Source of the DNA: Acidimicrobiaceae bacterium
GTDB lineage: Bacteria > Actinomycetota > Acidimicrobiia > Acidimicrobiales > Aldehydirespiratoraceae
DNA: 39,814 nt
Assembly: GCA_018699415.1 (NCBI GenBank)
Contig: JABIQM010000119.1
Span: 1 to 39,814, forward strand
Direction of reading: 5' to 3'
Both the position numbers and the translations under genes were made by a program. Below the pieces are notes generated by a model. It searched no databases. It saw only the letters and a program-made list of their open reading frames with translations, and had not been told where the DNA came from. Position 1 is the first letter of the stretch; every line of letters begins with the position of its first letter. Shown here in pieces: positions 38,486 to 39,814 of the stretch.

Positions 38486-39598
38486 ATGAAGGGTCTACTC
38501 CTCAGTGGTGGAGCTGGAACACGGCTCCGCCCGATCACACACACCAGCGCAAAGCAGCTTGTGCCGATCGCTAATCGACCCATCCTGTTCTATGGCATCG
38601 ATGACATGGCGGCAGCGGGAGTTACCGAGATTGGCATCGTGATCTCACCGACTACCGGAAACGAAATTCAACTAGCGGTGGGCGACGGGTCAGATTTCGG
38701 TGTTTCGGTCACGTACATCTTGCAGGATGAACCGCTCGGACTTGCCCACTGTGTCGTGGTGGCCCGTGACTTCCTCGGCGATGACGACTTCGTGATGTAT
38801 CTCGGCGACAACATGCTCGAGCAAGGACTAGCCGGCTTCGTGGCTCAGTTTGAAAACGCCAGGGCTGCGATCAATGCACCTCAACTCGGCAAAGCTCCGG
38901 GCGTGGCTCCGGTGGCACAGATTCTCTTGGCGGAGGTCGATGATCCAACGTCATTCGGTGTTGCCGAACTCAACGATGTCGATGAGGTAATTCGATTGGT
39001 GGAGAAGCCGTCGAACCCGCCGAGCAATCTGGCGTTGGTGGGCGTGTATCTCTTCGACAAGACCATCCATGGTGCTATCGAGGCGATCGAACCGTCGCCA
39101 CGGGGTGAACTTGAGATCACTGACGCGATTCAGCAGTTGATTGACGACGGCCATAGCGTCGTCCACGATGTGCTTTCGGGCTGGTGGATCGATACCGGCA
39201 AGAAGGACCCACTGCTCGAGTGCAATCGACTGGTGCTCGAGTCGCTCGAACAACGCATAGACGGGCACGTCGACGTCGATTCGGTCATCGAAGGGCGGGT
39301 TGTGATTGAGGCAGGCGCCAGCATCATAAATAGCACAGTGCGGGGTCCTGCGGTCATTGGCGCCGACTCGATCATCGACCACAGTCATATTGGTCCCTAC
39401 AGTTCGGTTGGCCTTGATTGCCGAATCACGCGCAGCGAGATCGATAACTCCGTGGTGCTTCGCCGAAGTCGGATCACCGACATTCCGCGACTCACCGACA
39501 GCCTCATCGGACGTGACACCGAGGTGGAACGGGACCCACGCCGGCCTAGAGCGACCCGTTTGATGATCGGTGATCACTGCCACATCGGGATCGAGTGA
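38486..39598 (+). CDS. rmlA: RmlA-type glucose-1-phosphate thymidylyltransferase with beta-helix tail
   Basis: A 370-residue nucleotidyltransferase: LLLSGGAGTRLRPIT and AKQLVPIANRPIL at the start, then FVMYLGDNMLEQG and EKPSNPPSNLALVGVYLF, with WWIDTGKKDPLL near the end of the catalytic part. Residues about 260-370 form hexapeptide-like repeats (VIEGRVVIEAGASIINSTVRGPAVIGADSI), the long form common in archaea and actinobacteria. It makes dTDP-glucose (or another NDP-sugar) from glucose-1-phosphate. The start is 14 bases after the flippase stop, and rmlC follows one base after this stop, so the three form an operon. Confidence 0.9.
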   Translation: MKGLLLSGGAGTRLRPITHTSAKQLVPIANRPILFYGIDDMAAAGVTEIGIVISPTTGNEIQLAVGDGSDFGVSVTYILQDEPLGLAHCVVVARDFLGDDDFVMYLGDNMLEQGLAGFVAQFENARAAINAPQLGKAPGVAPVAQILLAEVDDPTSFGVAELNDVDEVIRLVEKPSNPPSNLALVGVYLFDKTIHGAIEAIEPSPRGELEITDAIQQLIDDGHSVVHDVLSGWWIDTGKKDPLLECNRLVLESLEQRIDGHVDVDSVIEGRVVIEAGASIINSTVRGPAVIGADSIIDHSHIGPYSSVGLDCRITRSEIDNSVVLRRSRITDIPRLTDSLIGRDTEVERDPRRPRATRLMIGDHCHIGIE

Positions 39599-39599
39599 C

Positions 39600-39814
39600 A
39601 TGGCCACGGTGACCTCAATCGGTGCCATCGACGGTGCGTATCTCGTGGAGCCAACGATCCATAGCGATGAGCGGGGATTCTTTCTTGAGACGTACCGACG
39701 CGAGTGGTTCCCGGGCCGGCCTGAGATGGTTCAGTCAAATCGTGGCGACCGACAGGCAGGCACGGTCGTTGGGCTGCACTACCACCGGTTCCAAGCCGAC
39801 TACTGGTACGTCCC
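39600..39814 (+). CDS. rmlC: dTDP-4-dehydrorhamnose 3,5-epimerase, 3' partial
   Basis: The first 71 residues and part of the next are visible: a start with DGAYLVEPTIHSDERGFFLETYRRE, then SNRGDRQAGTVVGLHYHRFQADYWYVP. These match the N-terminal half of RmlC, including the H-bearing GLHYH strand. It converts dTDP-4-keto-6-deoxyglucose to the rhamnose precursor. The window ends inside the gene. It starts one base after the rmlA stop. Confidence 0.85.
   Translation, partial: MATVTSIGAIDGAYLVEPTIHSDERGFFLETYRREWFPGRPEMVQSNRGDRQAGTVVGLHYHRFQADYWYV

Noticed and set aside
1-39814. tRNA, rRNA, CRISPR arrays, insertion sequences, attachment sites
   Set aside because: Scanned gaps by eye for cloverleaf ends, regular spaced repeats and transposase motifs; none were found.

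Overview
The window reads as chromosome of a moderately GC-rich actinobacterium, most likely class Acidimicrobiia. The reasons are a homodimeric AceE-type pyruvate dehydrogenase, a dlaT/lipB/lipA/pepA neighbourhood like that of mycobacteria, a SufU-type Fe-S scaffold, several hypothetical families I recall from Acidimicrobiia, and many genes whose only promoter-like signal is a TANNNT box 5-7 bases before the start codon (leaderless transcription). I found no rRNA, tRNA, CRISPR array, insertion sequence or prophage. Gene density is high and no gap exceeds about 300 bases.

Layout. Bases 1-10898 are almost all minus strand, read from right to left: a VapBC toxin-antitoxin pair; a HelD-like helicase with an extra N-terminal domain; an amidase; a methyltransferase with one in-frame TGA; sufC-sufS-sufU (no sufB or sufD); a TPR protein; and a PhnD-like protein. 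Bases 10978-13881 are plus strand: acyl-CoA dehydrogenase, small hypotheticals, an unexplained structured element at about 12631-12876, and an alpha/beta hydrolase lacking its nucleophile. Next come a HhH-GPD repair protein and aceE (minus), an RNase HI-SLOG fusion (plus), a TIGR01777 epimerase (minus), a LapA-like protein (plus) and a GAF-GGDEF protein (minus).

Bases 21529-26832 hold the two most notable items. One is a lipoprotein thioredoxin in which the first cysteine of the CxxC motif is encoded by TGA and is followed by a SECIS-like hairpin with a GGUC loop, i.e. a probable selenoprotein. The other is an lpd-E2-lipB/lipA cluster in which LipB and LipA are one polypeptide that apparently starts at CTG. 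With aceE this gives the pyruvate dehydrogenase complex and the enzymes that lipoylate it. Bases 26835-32448 carry a CoA-binding protein, metY, an M24 peptidase, a membrane protein, pepA and a lone Flp pilin. Bases 32666-34944 hold a conserved hypothetical and a decaying group of secreted and membrane genes with in-frame stops, a frameshift and a lost start codon. The window ends with a sirtuin, a rhodanese-MoeB fusion in reversed domain order, a flippase-like protein and the start of a dTDP-sugar locus (rmlA-like, rmlC).

The best candidate for something undescribed is the selenocysteine usage: the thioredoxin lipoprotein and, less certainly, the methyltransferase upstream of sufC. The translated and structured element near 12631-12876 is the second place to look.
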